NCBI GenBank assembly: GCA_016182605.1 | Contig: JACPGE010000104.1 | Span: 62,001-126,000 of the forward strand | DNA from: Candidatus Hydrogenedentota bacterium | GTDB taxonomy: Bacteria; Hydrogenedentota; Hydrogenedentia; Hydrogenedentales; JAEUWI01 | Direction of reading: 5' to 3' | Length of the DNA stretch: 64,000 nucleotides | Part shown: one piece after another, positions 51,557 to 60,542 of the stretch | Numbering within the stretch: position 1 is the first letter of the stretch | Layout: the number at the start of each line of letters is the position of its first letter | Notes under the pieces: generated by a model | What the model was told of the DNA's origin: nothing | The model's database searches: none | The model's input: the letters and a program-made list of their open reading frames with translations, nothing else | Position numbers and translations under genes: made by a program

Positions 51557-52267
51557 CTACGTTAATACCTCTTCGATACTGCCCGAGTCTTGGGCTCCCC
51601 ACCTTCCCCGCCGGGTTTCGTGGGCCAATGCGGCCTGGAGGCGTGTCAGGAATTGTTTCCGCGGTATTTCCCGCGCGCCCAGGCTGCGCAGATGTTTGTT
51701 CGCCACCTGGCAGTCGATGAAGTCAAAGTTCCACCCTTTGGCGCACTCCACGAGCCGGGCAAAGGCCACCTTGGATGCGTTGCTCTCCCGGGAGAACATG
51801 GATTCGCCGAAGAAGCACGCGCCCAGGCTGACGCCGTAGAGCCCCCCCACGAGCGCGCCCTCGCGCCAGCACTCGATCGAATGGGCGTAGCCCGCGGCAT
51901 GCAACGCACAGTAGGCCTCGACCATGGCACGGGTGATCCAGGTGCCGTCCTGCCCGGGCCGGGGCGCGGTGCTGCACGCGCGGATAACTTCTGGAAAAGC
52001 CTGGTCGAAAGTGACCTCAAAGACGCCCTGGCGGATCGTGCGCGCCAGGCGCTGGGTACACCGGAAGGACTCCGGGAAGAGCACCATGCGCGGATCGGGC
52101 GACCACCACATGATCGGCTCGCCCTGGGAGTACCACGGAAAGATGCCCTGGCTGTAGGCCAGAATGAGGCGATCCACGGAAAGGTCGCCGCCCACGGCAA
52201 GCAGACCGTCCTCCGCGAGTGCCGGCGGCGGAAAAATGAGTTCCTTGGTGAGTCGGTAGACAGGCAT
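51557..52267 (-). CDS. aat: Leucyl/phenylalanyl-tRNA--protein transferase
   Basis: 236 residues. Family blocks are clear: LAVGGDLSVDRLILAYSQGI, FPWYSQGEPIMWWSPDPRMV, GTWITRAMVEAYCALHAAGY and CQVANKHLRSLGAREIPR. The enzyme attaches Leu or Phe from tRNA to proteins with N-terminal Arg or Lys, marking them for the ClpAP N-end-rule pathway. The ATG at 52267 is chosen by alignment to the family start; the upstream ribosome binding site is weak. Confidence 0.96.
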   Translation of the reverse strand: MPVYRLTKELIFPPPALAEDGLLAVGGDLSVDRLILAYSQGIFPWYSQGEPIMWWSPDPRMVLFPESFRCTQRLARTIRQGVFEVTFDQAFPEVIRACSTAPRPGQDGTWITRAMVEAYCALHAAGYAHSIECWREGALVGGLYGVSLGACFFGESMFSRESNASKVAFARLVECAKGWNFDFIDCQVANKHLRSLGAREIPRKQFLTRLQAALAHETRRGRWGAQDSGSIEEVLT

Positions 52268-52530
52268 GGGGTTATTGTACGGGAACGCCGGACTCCGATG
52301 CTTGTATGCGCCGTAAAGCAGGCAGCGCGGCAAGGGCTTTACCGTACAAAGAGGGCTTGCCAAATACTAGTTTGGCTTGCTAGGATGATATTAAGTTGAG
52401 AGAAATTGCTCTCGTGCTGCGATGTGCGATAGCGCCTTTTCGCGATTGCGGAGGCGGCTTGATGTCCTGGAAAAGATTCCGGGGCGGATCTTGGGTTAAT
52501 TATTCGTTGGCAAGAATTGAGGAGCATGAA

Positions 52531-53001
52531 ATGCAAAGAAGGAAATCGGGCAGCCGCCCCAAAGGAACCCAGGGTGGCGATCCAGAGAACACGAACGGGG
52601 ACCCGGAGAATGCTCATTTTAAAATGTATCAGGTGTATTCCAATACACTTAGAACATGGTTCGTTGCTTATGGAATTGGCGCGCCCGTGCTGCTAATTTC
52701 AAAAGAAGCCTCGTGGAAATTGATTTCATGTTCTTCTCATGCCCGGACCATCGGGATACTTTTTCTGGCGGGCGTTGCGTTACAGGTGTTTCTCGCGATG
52801 CTGAACAAGAACATTATGTGGATGTGCTACAGAGGCGATGGCGACGAGCTGATTGAAGCGCGCCGGTGGTACAAGTTCTCCGCATGGTGTTCTGAGCAGT
52901 ACACAATCGATATGTTTATGGACATAGCCGCATTGGGTTGTTTTATGTATGCAACGTACCTGACGTACTCGGTCTTGATGATCCCCGTCGCTGCGCACTA
53001 A
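52531..53001 (+). CDS. Hypothetical membrane protein
   Basis: 156 residues from the ATG at 52531, preceded by GAGGAGCATGAA. A hydrophilic N-terminus rich in Lys, Gly and Asn (about 1-32) is followed by three hydrophobic segments around 45-62 (WFVAYGIGAPVLLI), 75-95 (IGILFLAGVALQVFLAML) and 130-150 (FMDIAALGCFMYATYLTY). I recognise no family. The base composition is less GC-rich than its neighbours. It stands alone, divergent from aat. Confidence 0.65.
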   Translation: MQRRKSGSRPKGTQGGDPENTNGDPENAHFKMYQVYSNTLRTWFVAYGIGAPVLLISKEASWKLISCSSHARTIGILFLAGVALQVFLAMLNKNIMWMCYRGDGDELIEARRWYKFSAWCSEQYTIDMFMDIAALGCFMYATYLTYSVLMIPVAAH

Positions 53002-53522
53002 GACAAGAAACTCCCCCGCTCCCGCAGCCTTTGTTGTCTCGAATGAAGTGAGGGATCTTATTCGGGACAGGGTCGAGTTTCTTCCGTGAGGGAGAGGCTT
53101 TCGTTGTTGCTGCGTGCTGAAGTGCATGGGGCATGCGAAGGCGCGTTTCGCGCAATCGTGTGGCACGGGGAGAGCGGCATGCTGGCGGGGCGAATTGGCG
53201 AGGGGGTTCGGGGGATTCCCGAATGGCGCTCGTCAAGAAAATCTCCCCTCGCCCGGCACGTGCAAGCGGTGAATAGTTCAGAAGGGGCGGCATAAGAAGC
53301 TTCCTCAAAAAGCCGGGCGCCTGCTTGCCGCACAGCGCATCCGCTGCCCAAGCGCTTCCAATGTTGAAAACATGCGCCGCATCTGACACATTGTACCGAT
53401 CCATGGGTGGCGGGCGATCGGATCCCGTTGTTTCCATGTGCTCCACGCAAATCGGATGCCCGTATCGTCCCCGCTGTTCGCCGTCACGGGCAAGGGCAAA
53501 CACCAGGGTCAATAGACCGGGA
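53002..53522. other. Intergenic region with no recognisable gene
   Basis: Several open frames cross this 520-bp stretch on both strands, but none has a good start or any family resemblance. No strong repeat or hairpin stands out. It may hold the promoter of the LysR gene or the remains of a decayed gene. Confidence 0.4.
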
Positions 53523-54404
53523 ATGGACGCCATGACTTTCGAAGGGTTGCGCTGTTTTTGTGCCGTTGTCGAACTGCGGAGCTTCCGGAAAGCCGCCGAG
53601 AAAGTCCATCGAAGCCAGCCGGCCGTCAGCCAGCAGATCAAGGCGCTTGAACTCGAGGCGGGCCGGGCGCTGCTCGAACGGCGGCAATGCCGGCCCACCG
53701 CCGCGGGTGCGATCGTCTACGAGCGCGCACAGCAGATCCTGCAGGGGATCGATGGATTGTCGCGGGAACTCGCCGATGCCGGCGGCGCCGAACAGCGCGA
53801 GTTGCGCGTCGGCACGAGCGACACCACAGCGCTTTATGTGCTGCCCTCGGTGCTGCGCCGCTTTACCGAAGCCATGCCACAAACCAACGTGATCCTGATC
53901 AACCGGAATTCAGATGAGATCGCCCGCCTTACCGCCGGGGGAGAACTCGATCTTGGCATCGTCACGCTGCCGCAATTACAGCACGGGCTTGAAGTGCAGC
54001 CCCTCTTCGAACAGCGCCTCGTCCTTGCCGTGCCCGCAAACAGCCCTCTGGCAAAGAGACGGAAACTGGCCCTCGCCGATCTCGCGGACACGCCCATGCT
54101 CCTGCTCGACCGAGGCACACGGACCGGCCAGAAGCTCTACGCCTACTTCGCCGCAAACCACTTCACCCCCCGCGTGATCCTGCACAGCGGTTCCTTTGAA
54201 GTGGTGAAACGTTACGTCGCCGAGGGCATCGGGGTCTCTTTCCTTCCGGAAGAATCGCTTGGAGAGGCGGAACCGCGCATCGTGGCGGCGCCGCTGAAAG
54301 GCCTGCCCGCGATTGAAACCGGTGTCATCTGGCGGCGCGGCGCCTACCGCACCCGGGCGGAAGCCGCCTTTATCTCCATGCTCGAACCCCGCGAGAGAAC
54401 ATGA
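53523..54404 (+). CDS. LysR-family transcriptional regulator
   Basis: 293 residues from the ATG at 53523 (an in-frame ATG at 53532 is possible). The N-terminal winged helix is FCAVVELRSFRKAAEKVHRS followed by QPAVSQQIKALELEAGRALL. The periplasmic-binding-like effector domain spans about 90-290 (LRVGTSDTTALYVLPSVLRR). LysR regulators usually control a divergent neighbour; here the upstream neighbour is co-directional and the downstream DapA-family gene is convergent, so the target is unclear. Confidence 0.92.
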   Translation: MDAMTFEGLRCFCAVVELRSFRKAAEKVHRSQPAVSQQIKALELEAGRALLERRQCRPTAAGAIVYERAQQILQGIDGLSRELADAGGAEQRELRVGTSDTTALYVLPSVLRRFTEAMPQTNVILINRNSDEIARLTAGGELDLGIVTLPQLQHGLEVQPLFEQRLVLAVPANSPLAKRRKLALADLADTPMLLLDRGTRTGQKLYAYFAANHFTPRVILHSGSFEVVKRYVAEGIGVSFLPEESLGEAEPRIVAAPLKGLPAIETGVIWRRGAYRTRAEAAFISMLEPRERT

Positions 54405-54423
54405 ACGGGGCGCAGTCCCGCCT

Positions 54424-55401
54424 TCAATACTGCGCAAGCTCCTCTTCAAGAATCACCTTGAACGCATTGTACTCCGCGTCGCTGAGTGGCTTCGCATCGT
54501 GCCCGTACGGGTTCGGCGAAATCGACCGGATCGTGCGCCCAACCGGGTAGCCCTTCTCCGTTGCATATGCCTTGAAAAAATCCACCGGATTGTTCGCGAC
54601 CTGGCACAGCCGGTTCACCGAGGCCTGTGCCGCCAGCGCGCCCGCAAGATCGCCCGCTTCGAAGCGATTCTGTACCGCATTGATGATCTTCGGATTGATC
54701 GTCGTGCCCTGTCCGATTGCCGCGGGCGCGCCCGCAAGCAACCCCGCATAAAACGCGGTCTCGCATCCCACGATATACGCGAAGTCCTTTTCGCGCGTTG
54801 CCCAGCACAAATCGAATATCGTCTCCCCGTTTGGCGAAGACACCTTCACCCCGCACAAATTGCCGATATCCGCCAGTTGCGCGAGCAGCCCCGGCGTAAG
54901 GTGGTAGGCCTGCGCCACCGTCGGCGGCTGGTAAATAAACACCGGCAGTTTTGTCGCCGCGCAAACCGTGCTGTAGTACCGCAGAAACAGCGCCTCCTTC
55001 TCCGCCGCGCCATTAAACGCTATCGCGTCCGGCACGGTGTGCACCACGCCGCTCGCCCCGGCGTCCTCCGAAAACTTGCTCAGTTCCACCCCCTGCGCAA
55101 TGAACTCCGCAGCCTCTGGCAGCTTGCCGTAGTCCCGGTTCCACACCCCGTTGCAACCCACAATCACCGGAACGCGGCCCCCAAGATGATCGCAGCAATT
55201 CTTCGTAAGCTGCTTTACATCGTCCATATCGAAGGTGTACATCTGGCCCATTCCGGACCGGATGAAAAACGCGTTCACGCCGCCCTGCGCACACATGAAA
55301 TCCAGGAGGTTGCGCTGGCCCCGATCGTCCAGCGTGCGATCTTCCTTAAACGCGGTAAACGTGGGGGCTATACTGCCACGGACAAACGCAGGCACTTTCA
55401 T
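54424..55401 (-). CDS. DapA/N-acetylneuraminate lyase superfamily aldolase
   Basis: 325 residues, a TIM barrel. The Schiff-base Lys is in LCGVKVSSPNGETIF and the catalytic Tyr in KLPVFIYQPPTVAQ. The N-terminal GSIAPTFTAFKEDRTLD is the usual first strand. The canonical GTTGE substrate loop is replaced by FIRSGMGQMYTF, so a role in lysine synthesis is unlikely. It more probably acts on a sugar-acid or another 2-oxo acid substrate. The ATG follows AAGGAA. Confidence 0.88.
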   Translation of the reverse strand: MKVPAFVRGSIAPTFTAFKEDRTLDDRGQRNLLDFMCAQGGVNAFFIRSGMGQMYTFDMDDVKQLTKNCCDHLGGRVPVIVGCNGVWNRDYGKLPEAAEFIAQGVELSKFSEDAGASGVVHTVPDAIAFNGAAEKEALFLRYYSTVCAATKLPVFIYQPPTVAQAYHLTPGLLAQLADIGNLCGVKVSSPNGETIFDLCWATREKDFAYIVGCETAFYAGLLAGAPAAIGQGTTINPKIINAVQNRFEAGDLAGALAAQASVNRLCQVANNPVDFFKAYATEKGYPVGRTIRSISPNPYGHDAKPLSDAEYNAFKVILEEELAQY

Positions 55402-55585
55402 GGTTCTATTCCTTACGGCATGAGTGGAATTGGGGCTTGGAACACTGCGGACGGCGCACCCCGCTATGATGCCATACTGGGAGCCAGCGCCGCCAATTGA
55501 CCGGGCCGCCCAAACCGGTTAAAGTAAGGAAAGAAAAAGAAGAAAACGTTGCCGGGCCGGGGGGCCCGGTGCAGAGGATGTGATC

Positions 55586-55942
55586 ATGAGTCTGAAGGTC
55601 TACGCCTACAAAGGCTGCGGCACGTGCAAGAAAGCCACCCAGTGGCTCAGGCAATACGGAATACCCTACGAAGAAGTCCCCATCCGCGAAACCCCGCCCG
55701 GACCGGCGGAACTGAAGCGCATGCTCAAGGCCGTGGACGGCGACGTGCGCAAGCTCTTCAATAGCTCCGGAAGCGACTACAAAGCCATGAACCTGCGCGC
55801 ACGGGTGCCTTCCATGAGTAAAGAAAACGCCCTGAAATTACTCGCGGAAAACGGTAACCTCGTAAAGCGCCCCTTCGTCATCGGACCCGAGGTATGCCTC
55901 ATCGGCTTCAACGAAGCGCTCTGGAACGCCACCCTCCGTTAA
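55586..55942 (+). CDS. ArsC/Spx/MgsR-family thioredoxin-fold protein
   Basis: 118 residues. The N-terminal VYAYKGCGTCKKATQWLRQY has the CxxC of this family, and the tail has LVKRPFVIG with the conserved Arg-Pro. Members are arsenate reductases or Spx-type regulators; the CGTCKKA variant is common in the YffB/Spx group. The ATG at 55586 has AGAGG upstream. It converges with the MarR gene. Confidence 0.9.
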   Translation: MSLKVYAYKGCGTCKKATQWLRQYGIPYEEVPIRETPPGPAELKRMLKAVDGDVRKLFNSSGSDYKAMNLRARVPSMSKENALKLLAENGNLVKRPFVIGPEVCLIGFNEALWNATLR

Positions 55943-55960
55943 ACCGTTCCCCGATACCTC

Positions 55961-56428
55961 TCATAACCCCAATCGCGCCGATTCCATCAGTCCGATGAAC
56001 TTGCGCAGTTGCTCTTCCCCAAGATGCCCCAGCGTCTCCTTGTGCACTTCCGCCAGCGGCTGATCGATCGGAGCAATCCGATCCAGCCCCTGCTCCGTGA
56101 TGCACACCCGCACCACGCGCCGATCCTCATTCTCCCGTTCCCGGCGCACCAATCCCTGCGCCTCCAGACGATCCAGCAAGCGCGTCACATCGGGCACATG
56201 GTGCACCATCCGCTTCCCGATCTCCTTACAACTCAACCCCTCCGGGTGGCTCCCGCGCAATATCCGCAACGCATTGTATTGCGGCAATGACAGCCCGCTG
56301 CGCTTCAAGACCCGCCGCACGGGGGTATTCAACTCCTGGGCAAGGACGATCAGGTTCAGATAGGCCTCCGCTTCCAGGCTCGGAAACGGTTTCGATTGCT
56401 TGATATGTTCCCGCAACGGCAATTTCAT
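55961..56428 (-). CDS. MarR-family transcriptional regulator
   Basis: 155 residues. The winged-helix core is LSLPQYNALRILRGSHPEGL, LSCKEIGKRM and VTRLLDRLEAQGLVRRERE with the basic wing NEDRRVVRVCITEQG. MarR dimers repress their own and neighbouring genes and release DNA on binding small phenolic ligands or on oxidation. A dyad just upstream (56445-56457) is a candidate operator. Confidence 0.92.
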   Translation of the reverse strand: MKLPLREHIKQSKPFPSLEAEAYLNLIVLAQELNTPVRRVLKRSGLSLPQYNALRILRGSHPEGLSCKEIGKRMVHHVPDVTRLLDRLEAQGLVRRERENEDRRVVRVCITEQGLDRIAPIDQPLAEVHKETLGHLGEEQLRKFIGLMESARLGL

Positions 56429-56444
56429 GGCCTCATCTTACCTG

Positions 56445-56457
56445 TTAGAACAACTAA
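56445..56457. promoter_or_regulatory. Candidate operator of the MarR gene
   Basis: TTAG-AACAA-CTAA is a short perfect dyad 17 bp before the MarR start codon. Its size and AT-richness fit a MarR-type site, but no second copy was found in the window. Confidence 0.4.
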
Positions 56458-56713
56458 TGTAAAGACATCTGTATCGTTCGCACACTTTTGCCCCGAACAA
56501 GGGTGCGCAATAGGACACCTCCACGCACCCAGGCCATCGATGGCCGGTCATCCCCTCTGGAGCTAAATCCCTAATAACATTAGGCTTAACCCAAACGGCC
56601 CAAACATGGCACAGCTTATGCATTAAGGGATGATGTTCGCCACGAGGCACGCCACCAGACTGTGGATGCCGGTGACGAGGTGAGTGGAAATTATCCGGAA
56701 GGAGCGTCTTAAC

Positions 56714-56971
56714 ATGCGCACACATCGCACAGCATTTGCTCAGGGCTTCGGGGGGAGCCAAGAGTACATGTGCGCGCGTTGCGACATCCACTCACCTGAA
56801 TTTGCCCTTCCGCCGGCTGCCATGCCCGGTTCTTCCAGCGGTCCGCACAGCCGCATAACCACCGACACTGCCCAAGGTGGGAACCTACACGTACACTCAT
56901 GGCTCAAGGCAGCCGGCGTTATTTTAGCTCCTTGCCTGTCACGCCCAGCAGGCGTGAACTGCCTCCTATAA
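56714..56971 (+). CDS. Candidate small gene, 85 residues, of unknown function
   Basis: The ATG at 56714 is preceded by GGAAGGAGCG at suitable distance. The frame encodes 85 residues including a CxxC (YMCARCD), with no family resemblance. The stop codon is followed after 3 nt by a perfect 14-bp hairpin. The ribosome binding site and the hairpin are the only support; codon use looks non-committal. It could equally be part of a non-coding transcript. Confidence 0.25.
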   Translation: MRTHRTAFAQGFGGSQEYMCARCDIHSPEFALPPAAMPGSSSGPHSRITTDTAQGGNLHVHSWLKAAGVILAPCLSRPAGVNCLL

Positions 56972-56974
56972 GAA

Positions 56975-57006
56975 CTGGGTCTGGCGGAGCAATCCGCCAG
57001 ACCCAG
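56975..57006 (+). terminator. Perfect 14-bp hairpin with GCAA tetraloop
   Basis: CTGGGTCTGGCGGA at 56975-56988 pairs fully with TCCGCCAGACCCAG at 56993-57006 around a GCAA loop, a stable GNRA fold. A GCCTCCT at 56961-56967 can pair with a downstream AGGAGGC and extend the stem. There is no T-run, so a terminator, a structured RNA or a repeat fragment are all possible. Confidence 0.5.
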
Positions 57007-57073
57007 GAGGAGGAGGCCAGCGGAAGGGCCACCGGGCAGGAGCCGCCACACGCATCATGCGCCGTAACCGGCA

Positions 57074-57253
57074 CTAACCCGGATAAATCGCGGGCTCTAC
57101 GCGTTTGTTCCGTAACTCCTTCTTAGCCCGGATAAATCACGGGCTCCAAACGATGTAGCCGTAACACCCATTCATACATATCGTTGTCCCAACTTCAAGC
57201 TTGGGAATAACAAACAGCCCGTGATTTAGCCTGCCCGGTGAACGTCAGCACCA
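57074..57253. repeat. Dispersed REP-like inverted repeat, copy B
   Basis: This copy has two left arms (starting near 57074 and 57123, the second TAGCCCGGATAAATCACGGG) and one right arm near 57215-57235 (AGCCCGTGATTTAGCCTGCC). It matches copy A at 20775-20904, including the bases after the right arm (AGCACCA). The 57007-57336 spacer contains no gene. Confidence 0.75.
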
Positions 57254-57336
57254 TCGCCGCGCCGATCCGTATTGGATTAAACAAACCACGGGACAGAAGG
57301 CGCATGGCGAATGCGCGCGCCTTCTGTCCGCTCATT

Positions 57337-58203
57337 TCAGCCGGCCAGCGGCCGGATCCAGACATTGCGGAAAAGCACCGGATTCCCGTGATCCTGCAAT
57401 TCGATCGGGCCGGTGCCGCCATGCGCCACGTAGTGGCTGATCGCGTGCGGCCCTTCCCAGCCCGTGCCGCCGGTGAGTTCGACATGATCGTGGATCAACA
57501 CCCCGTTGTGAAACACGGTGAAGGTTGCGCGTTTGAGCACTTCGCCATTCTCGTCGAAGTGCGGGCGGTGGAAAACGATGTCATAGCTCTGCCATTCCCC
57601 CGGCTTGCGGCACACGTTCGCCAGCGGCTTGTGGCGTCCGTACAGCGCCCCGCACTGCCCGTCGGGATAGGTCGTGTTCTCGTAGTTGTCGAGCACCTGA
57701 ATCTCATACTGCCCCATCAGGAACACGCCGCTGTTGCCGCGCCCCTGGCTGATGCCCTTCGCTTCCGCGGGCGTCGCAAACTCCACGTGCAACTGACATG
57801 ATCCAAACTCTGCCTTCGTGCGGATCGGACCGGAATCGTCCGTCGGCATCATCGCGCCATTCTTCACCACCCACTTCGTCTCCTGCCCCGCGTCCTTCGA
57901 GGTCCACTGCGAGAGATCGCCGCCGTCGAAGAGTACAATCGCATCGCTCGGCGCCCCTGCCGGCTGTTTCTTCCCGGCGGGATTCCCCGGCGTAACCACG
58001 GGCGGCGGCGGCTGCAAGGCTGGGTCCGTTTCGTGGACCATGATGCCGTCAATGGTCATGAACTTCACCTCTTCCTTTTCGCCGTTCGGCTTGGTCTCTA
58101 CCTCGACCCATTCCTTGACGGCAGGTGCGGGAAAGCGGTCGCTGGCATAGGCGCTCAGGGCGGCCAGGAACGTGATGGCGGGAAGTGCGATTCTCCAGTT
58201 CAT
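57337..58203 (-). CDS. DUF1080 (3-keto-disaccharide hydrolase-like) exported protein
   Basis: 288 residues with a signal peptide (ITFLAALSAYASDRF). The DUF1080 jelly-roll begins at about 105 with IVLFDGGDLSQWTSKDAGQE and includes QGRGNSGVFLMGQYEIQVLD and PGEWQSYDIVFHRPHFDENG. The domain is related to LamG/concanavalin glucanases and is abundant in Planctomycetes and related phyla. It probably binds or cleaves a carbohydrate. It is the last gene of the UPF0261 operon, 89 nt after the dehydrogenase gene. Confidence 0.9.
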   Translation of the reverse strand: MNWRIALPAITFLAALSAYASDRFPAPAVKEWVEVETKPNGEKEEVKFMTIDGIMVHETDPALQPPPPVVTPGNPAGKKQPAGAPSDAIVLFDGGDLSQWTSKDAGQETKWVVKNGAMMPTDDSGPIRTKAEFGSCQLHVEFATPAEAKGISQGRGNSGVFLMGQYEIQVLDNYENTTYPDGQCGALYGRHKPLANVCRKPGEWQSYDIVFHRPHFDENGEVLKRATFTVFHNGVLIHDHVELTGGTGWEGPHAISHYVAHGGTGPIELQDHGNPVLFRNVWIRPLAG

Positions 58204-58292
58204 GATGTCGTGCCTTTATAGTCCCGCGTAATCGCGGCTGATCGGTTTAAACCGCGATTGTACCGCGTACCGCGCTCCATTGCCATCTTGCA

Positions 58293-59264
58293 CTACCACG
58301 CAAACACGATGCCCAGCGGCTCCCCGGGCGCATCCCGCAACAGTTCATAGACCGGCAGCGCCGCGTCTATCGATACCTCGTGCGTGATCAACGGCGCCAC
58401 CCGGATCTGGCCCTGCTCCAGCAATTGCATCAGCACCCGCAATTCATCCACGCTGAAGTGGCACGACACCTCGATCGACGCCTCCGGTATGTGCAGCAGG
58501 CCCCAATTAAACACCGTCTCCATACGCACTGCAAGCAACCCGATCACCGTCCGGTGCGACACCAGCTTGTGCTCGAAAAGGTCCGCAAACAACGACGGCA
58601 CACCACTCGTGTCAATGATGTGCGTGAACGGTCCCTCCGCCTTGATCCGCGCAAAAAAATCCGCATCCCCCGCGTTCAGCGCCACATGCGCGCTGTGCGC
58701 CGCCGTCAATGCAAGCCGTTTCGCGTTGATGTCACTCGCCACCACATGCGCCCCGGCCGCCCGCGCGCACTGCGCCGCAAACTGGCCAATCAAGCCCTGC
58801 CCCACGATCCACACCCGATCACCCACCCCCACGCGCATCCTCCGGATTCCACGCAACGCCACCCCCGCCACGCCAAACAAAGCGCAGTCCCGCGCCGAAA
58901 CCGTTGCCGGAATCTTGCAGCACAGATGATCCTTGTAGTTCGGCTCTTTCGCCGTGCCCACGTGCACCACGTTCCACGCACGGTGACCCACATAGTGCCC
59001 GAAGAAAACCCGGTCACCCACCGAAAAACCCGCCGCCTCCGCGCCCGCCTGTTCCACGATTCCCACGTGCTGGTAGCCGTGCGCACTGGGGAACACCCCC
59101 TTCCAGAAATGCTCGCCCACCAGCGCGTGCCGCTCCGTCCCGTTCGTGACGCCGCTATACTCGGTGCGGATCAAAATCTCTGCCGGCCCCGGCTCCGGCG
59201 GCGCACCGATATCCTTGAACTGAATCCGGTTCGCTTCGGGATACTCTATTCCAATCGTTCGCAT
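58293..59264 (-). CDS. MDR-superfamily dehydrogenase lacking the usual zinc ligands
   Basis: 323 residues. The nucleotide-binding motif RVWIVGQGLIGQFAAQCARA and acidic residue in VVASDINAKRL indicate NAD preference. The zinc sites of typical alcohol dehydrogenases are absent: SGVTNGTERHAL replaces the Cys-containing GxCGTD, HGYQHVGIV replaces GHE, and there is no four-Cys loop. Zinc-independent members of the superfamily exist. Substrate unknown; its operon suggests a sugar or oxo-acid derivative. Confidence 0.85.
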   Translation of the reverse strand: MRTIGIEYPEANRIQFKDIGAPPEPGPAEILIRTEYSGVTNGTERHALVGEHFWKGVFPSAHGYQHVGIVEQAGAEAAGFSVGDRVFFGHYVGHRAWNVVHVGTAKEPNYKDHLCCKIPATVSARDCALFGVAGVALRGIRRMRVGVGDRVWIVGQGLIGQFAAQCARAAGAHVVASDINAKRLALTAAHSAHVALNAGDADFFARIKAEGPFTHIIDTSGVPSLFADLFEHKLVSHRTVIGLLAVRMETVFNWGLLHIPEASIEVSCHFSVDELRVLMQLLEQGQIRVAPLITHEVSIDAALPVYELLRDAPGEPLGIVFAW

Positions 59265-59312
59265 CGCTCGCTTCCTTACTGCATTTTTTCGCGATCGTCC
59301 GCGGGGCTTGCC

Positions 59313-60143
59313 TCACGAAAACCGGATCGCCTTGAAATCTTCCATCTGTTTTTTGATAGCCGTCTCCACCGGCAGCCGCTCCATGCTCGTCGCCCCGTAA
59401 AACCCATGCACGCCCCTCGTCCGGCGCAATACATACGCCGCGTCCTCCGGCATGCTCAACGGGCCGCCATGACACAATACAATCACCTCGGAATTCACGG
59501 TGTGCGCTGCATCCGCGATGGCCTGCACGTCCCGCACGGAATCGTCCAGGCTCTTCGCCGTCTGCGCACCTATCGTGCCCTTCGTCGTCAAGCCCATGTG
59601 CGCCACGATCACGTCCGCGCCCGCATCCGCCATCTGCTCCGCCTCTTCCGTTGTGAACGCATACGGCGACGTGAAGAGATTCATCTCCCGCGCAAGCCGG
59701 ATCATCTCCACCTCCAGCCCATAGCCCATCCCCGTTTCTTCCAGGTTCGCGCGGAAGAGCCCGTCACACAGCCCCACCGTCGGAAAATTCTGCACCCCGC
59801 TGAAGCCAATCGCCGCCACCTCCCGCAAAAAAAGCGGCATCTGACGGAACGGATCCGTCCCGCACACCCCCGCAAGCACGGGCGTGTCCTTCACCACTGT
59901 CAGCACCTCCCGCGCCATGTCCATCACAATCGCGTTCGCATCGCCATACGGCATGCAGCCCGCCAGCGATCCCCGCCCCGCCATGCGGAAGCGCCCCGAA
60001 TTGTAGATCACCATCAGGTCCACCCCGCCCGCCTCCTCGCACTTTGCGCTGATCCCCGTGCCCGCGCCACCGCCAATGATCGGTATGCCGGCATCGATCT
60101 GGGCGCGAAGCCGCCCAAGCACCTGTTCCCGAGTGAATGCCAT
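59313..60143 (-). CDS. PEP-hydrolase-family TIM-barrel protein
   Basis: 276 residues. This is the phosphoenolpyruvate hydrolase-like family (PF09370 type): [54 protein letters not shown] and [13 protein letters not shown]. In fungi and plants this domain is fused to the Tm-1-like domain encoded here by the first gene of the same operon (60543-61826). The reaction is not established with certainty. Confidence 0.88.
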   Translation of the reverse strand: MAFTREQVLGRLRAQIDAGIPIIGGGAGTGISAKCEEAGGVDLMVIYNSGRFRMAGRGSLAGCMPYGDANAIVMDMAREVLTVVKDTPVLAGVCGTDPFRQMPLFLREVAAIGFSGVQNFPTVGLCDGLFRANLEETGMGYGLEVEMIRLAREMNLFTSPYAFTTEEAEQMADAGADVIVAHMGLTTKGTIGAQTAKSLDDSVRDVQAIADAAHTVNSEVIVLCHGGPLSMPEDAAYVLRRTRGVHGFYGATSMERLPVETAIKKQMEDFKAIRFS

Positions 60144-60155
60144 GAGAGCAACTCC

Positions 60156-60479
60156 TTACTTGACCACCGTCGGATGAAAATCGAATACCAGGATCTTGTC
60201 CAGATGCGGGAAAAGCACCTCCACATACTCCTTGTGTCCCTGATGCGGTATGTACGCATCCCGGCCCGCCGCGTCGGGAAACGTCGTGATGAAACAGTGC
60301 GTGTAGCCCTGATGCAGATCCTCGATGCTGACATCCGCGCCATACTCGAAGTGCTTCATCACTTCAATCTTGCCCGGCAGCGCCTTGTAGCCCTCAATAA
60401 GCTCCGCTATCAGCGCGTCCGAAGTGCCTTCCTTGAACTTGAAAAGTACCACGTGCTTGAGTTCGGTCGATGTGGACAT
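60156..60479 (-). CDS. Dabb (stress-responsive A/B barrel) domain protein
   Basis: 107 residues from the ATG at 60479 (AAGGAG 6 nt upstream). The Dabb pattern is LKHVVLFKFKEGTSDALIAE, HFEYGADVSIEDLHQGYTHC and AYIPHQGHKEYVEVLFPHLD. Dimeric ferredoxin-like barrels of this family bind small hydrophobic or phenolic molecules or catalyse simple cyclisations. It sits 12 nt before the PEP-hydrolase-family gene. Confidence 0.9.
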   Translation of the reverse strand: MSTSTELKHVVLFKFKEGTSDALIAELIEGYKALPGKIEVMKHFEYGADVSIEDLHQGYTHCFITTFPDAAGRDAYIPHQGHKEYVEVLFPHLDKILVFDFHPTVVK

Positions 60480-60542
60480 GTGGGTCTCCTTGGTTGCGTG
60501 CTTGTGTTGAATAATCAAGGGTCCGGCGCACCCGCGCACGGA

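Noticed and set aside
53002-53522. A gene in the 520-bp gap before the LysR regulator
   Set aside because: Frames on both strands are short or shadow the regulator, with no ribosome binding site or recognisable motif.
54424-55401. dapA, lysine biosynthesis
   Set aside because: The Lys and Tyr of the superfamily are present but the GTTGE-type loop is not, and the context is not biosynthetic, so only superfamily membership is supported.
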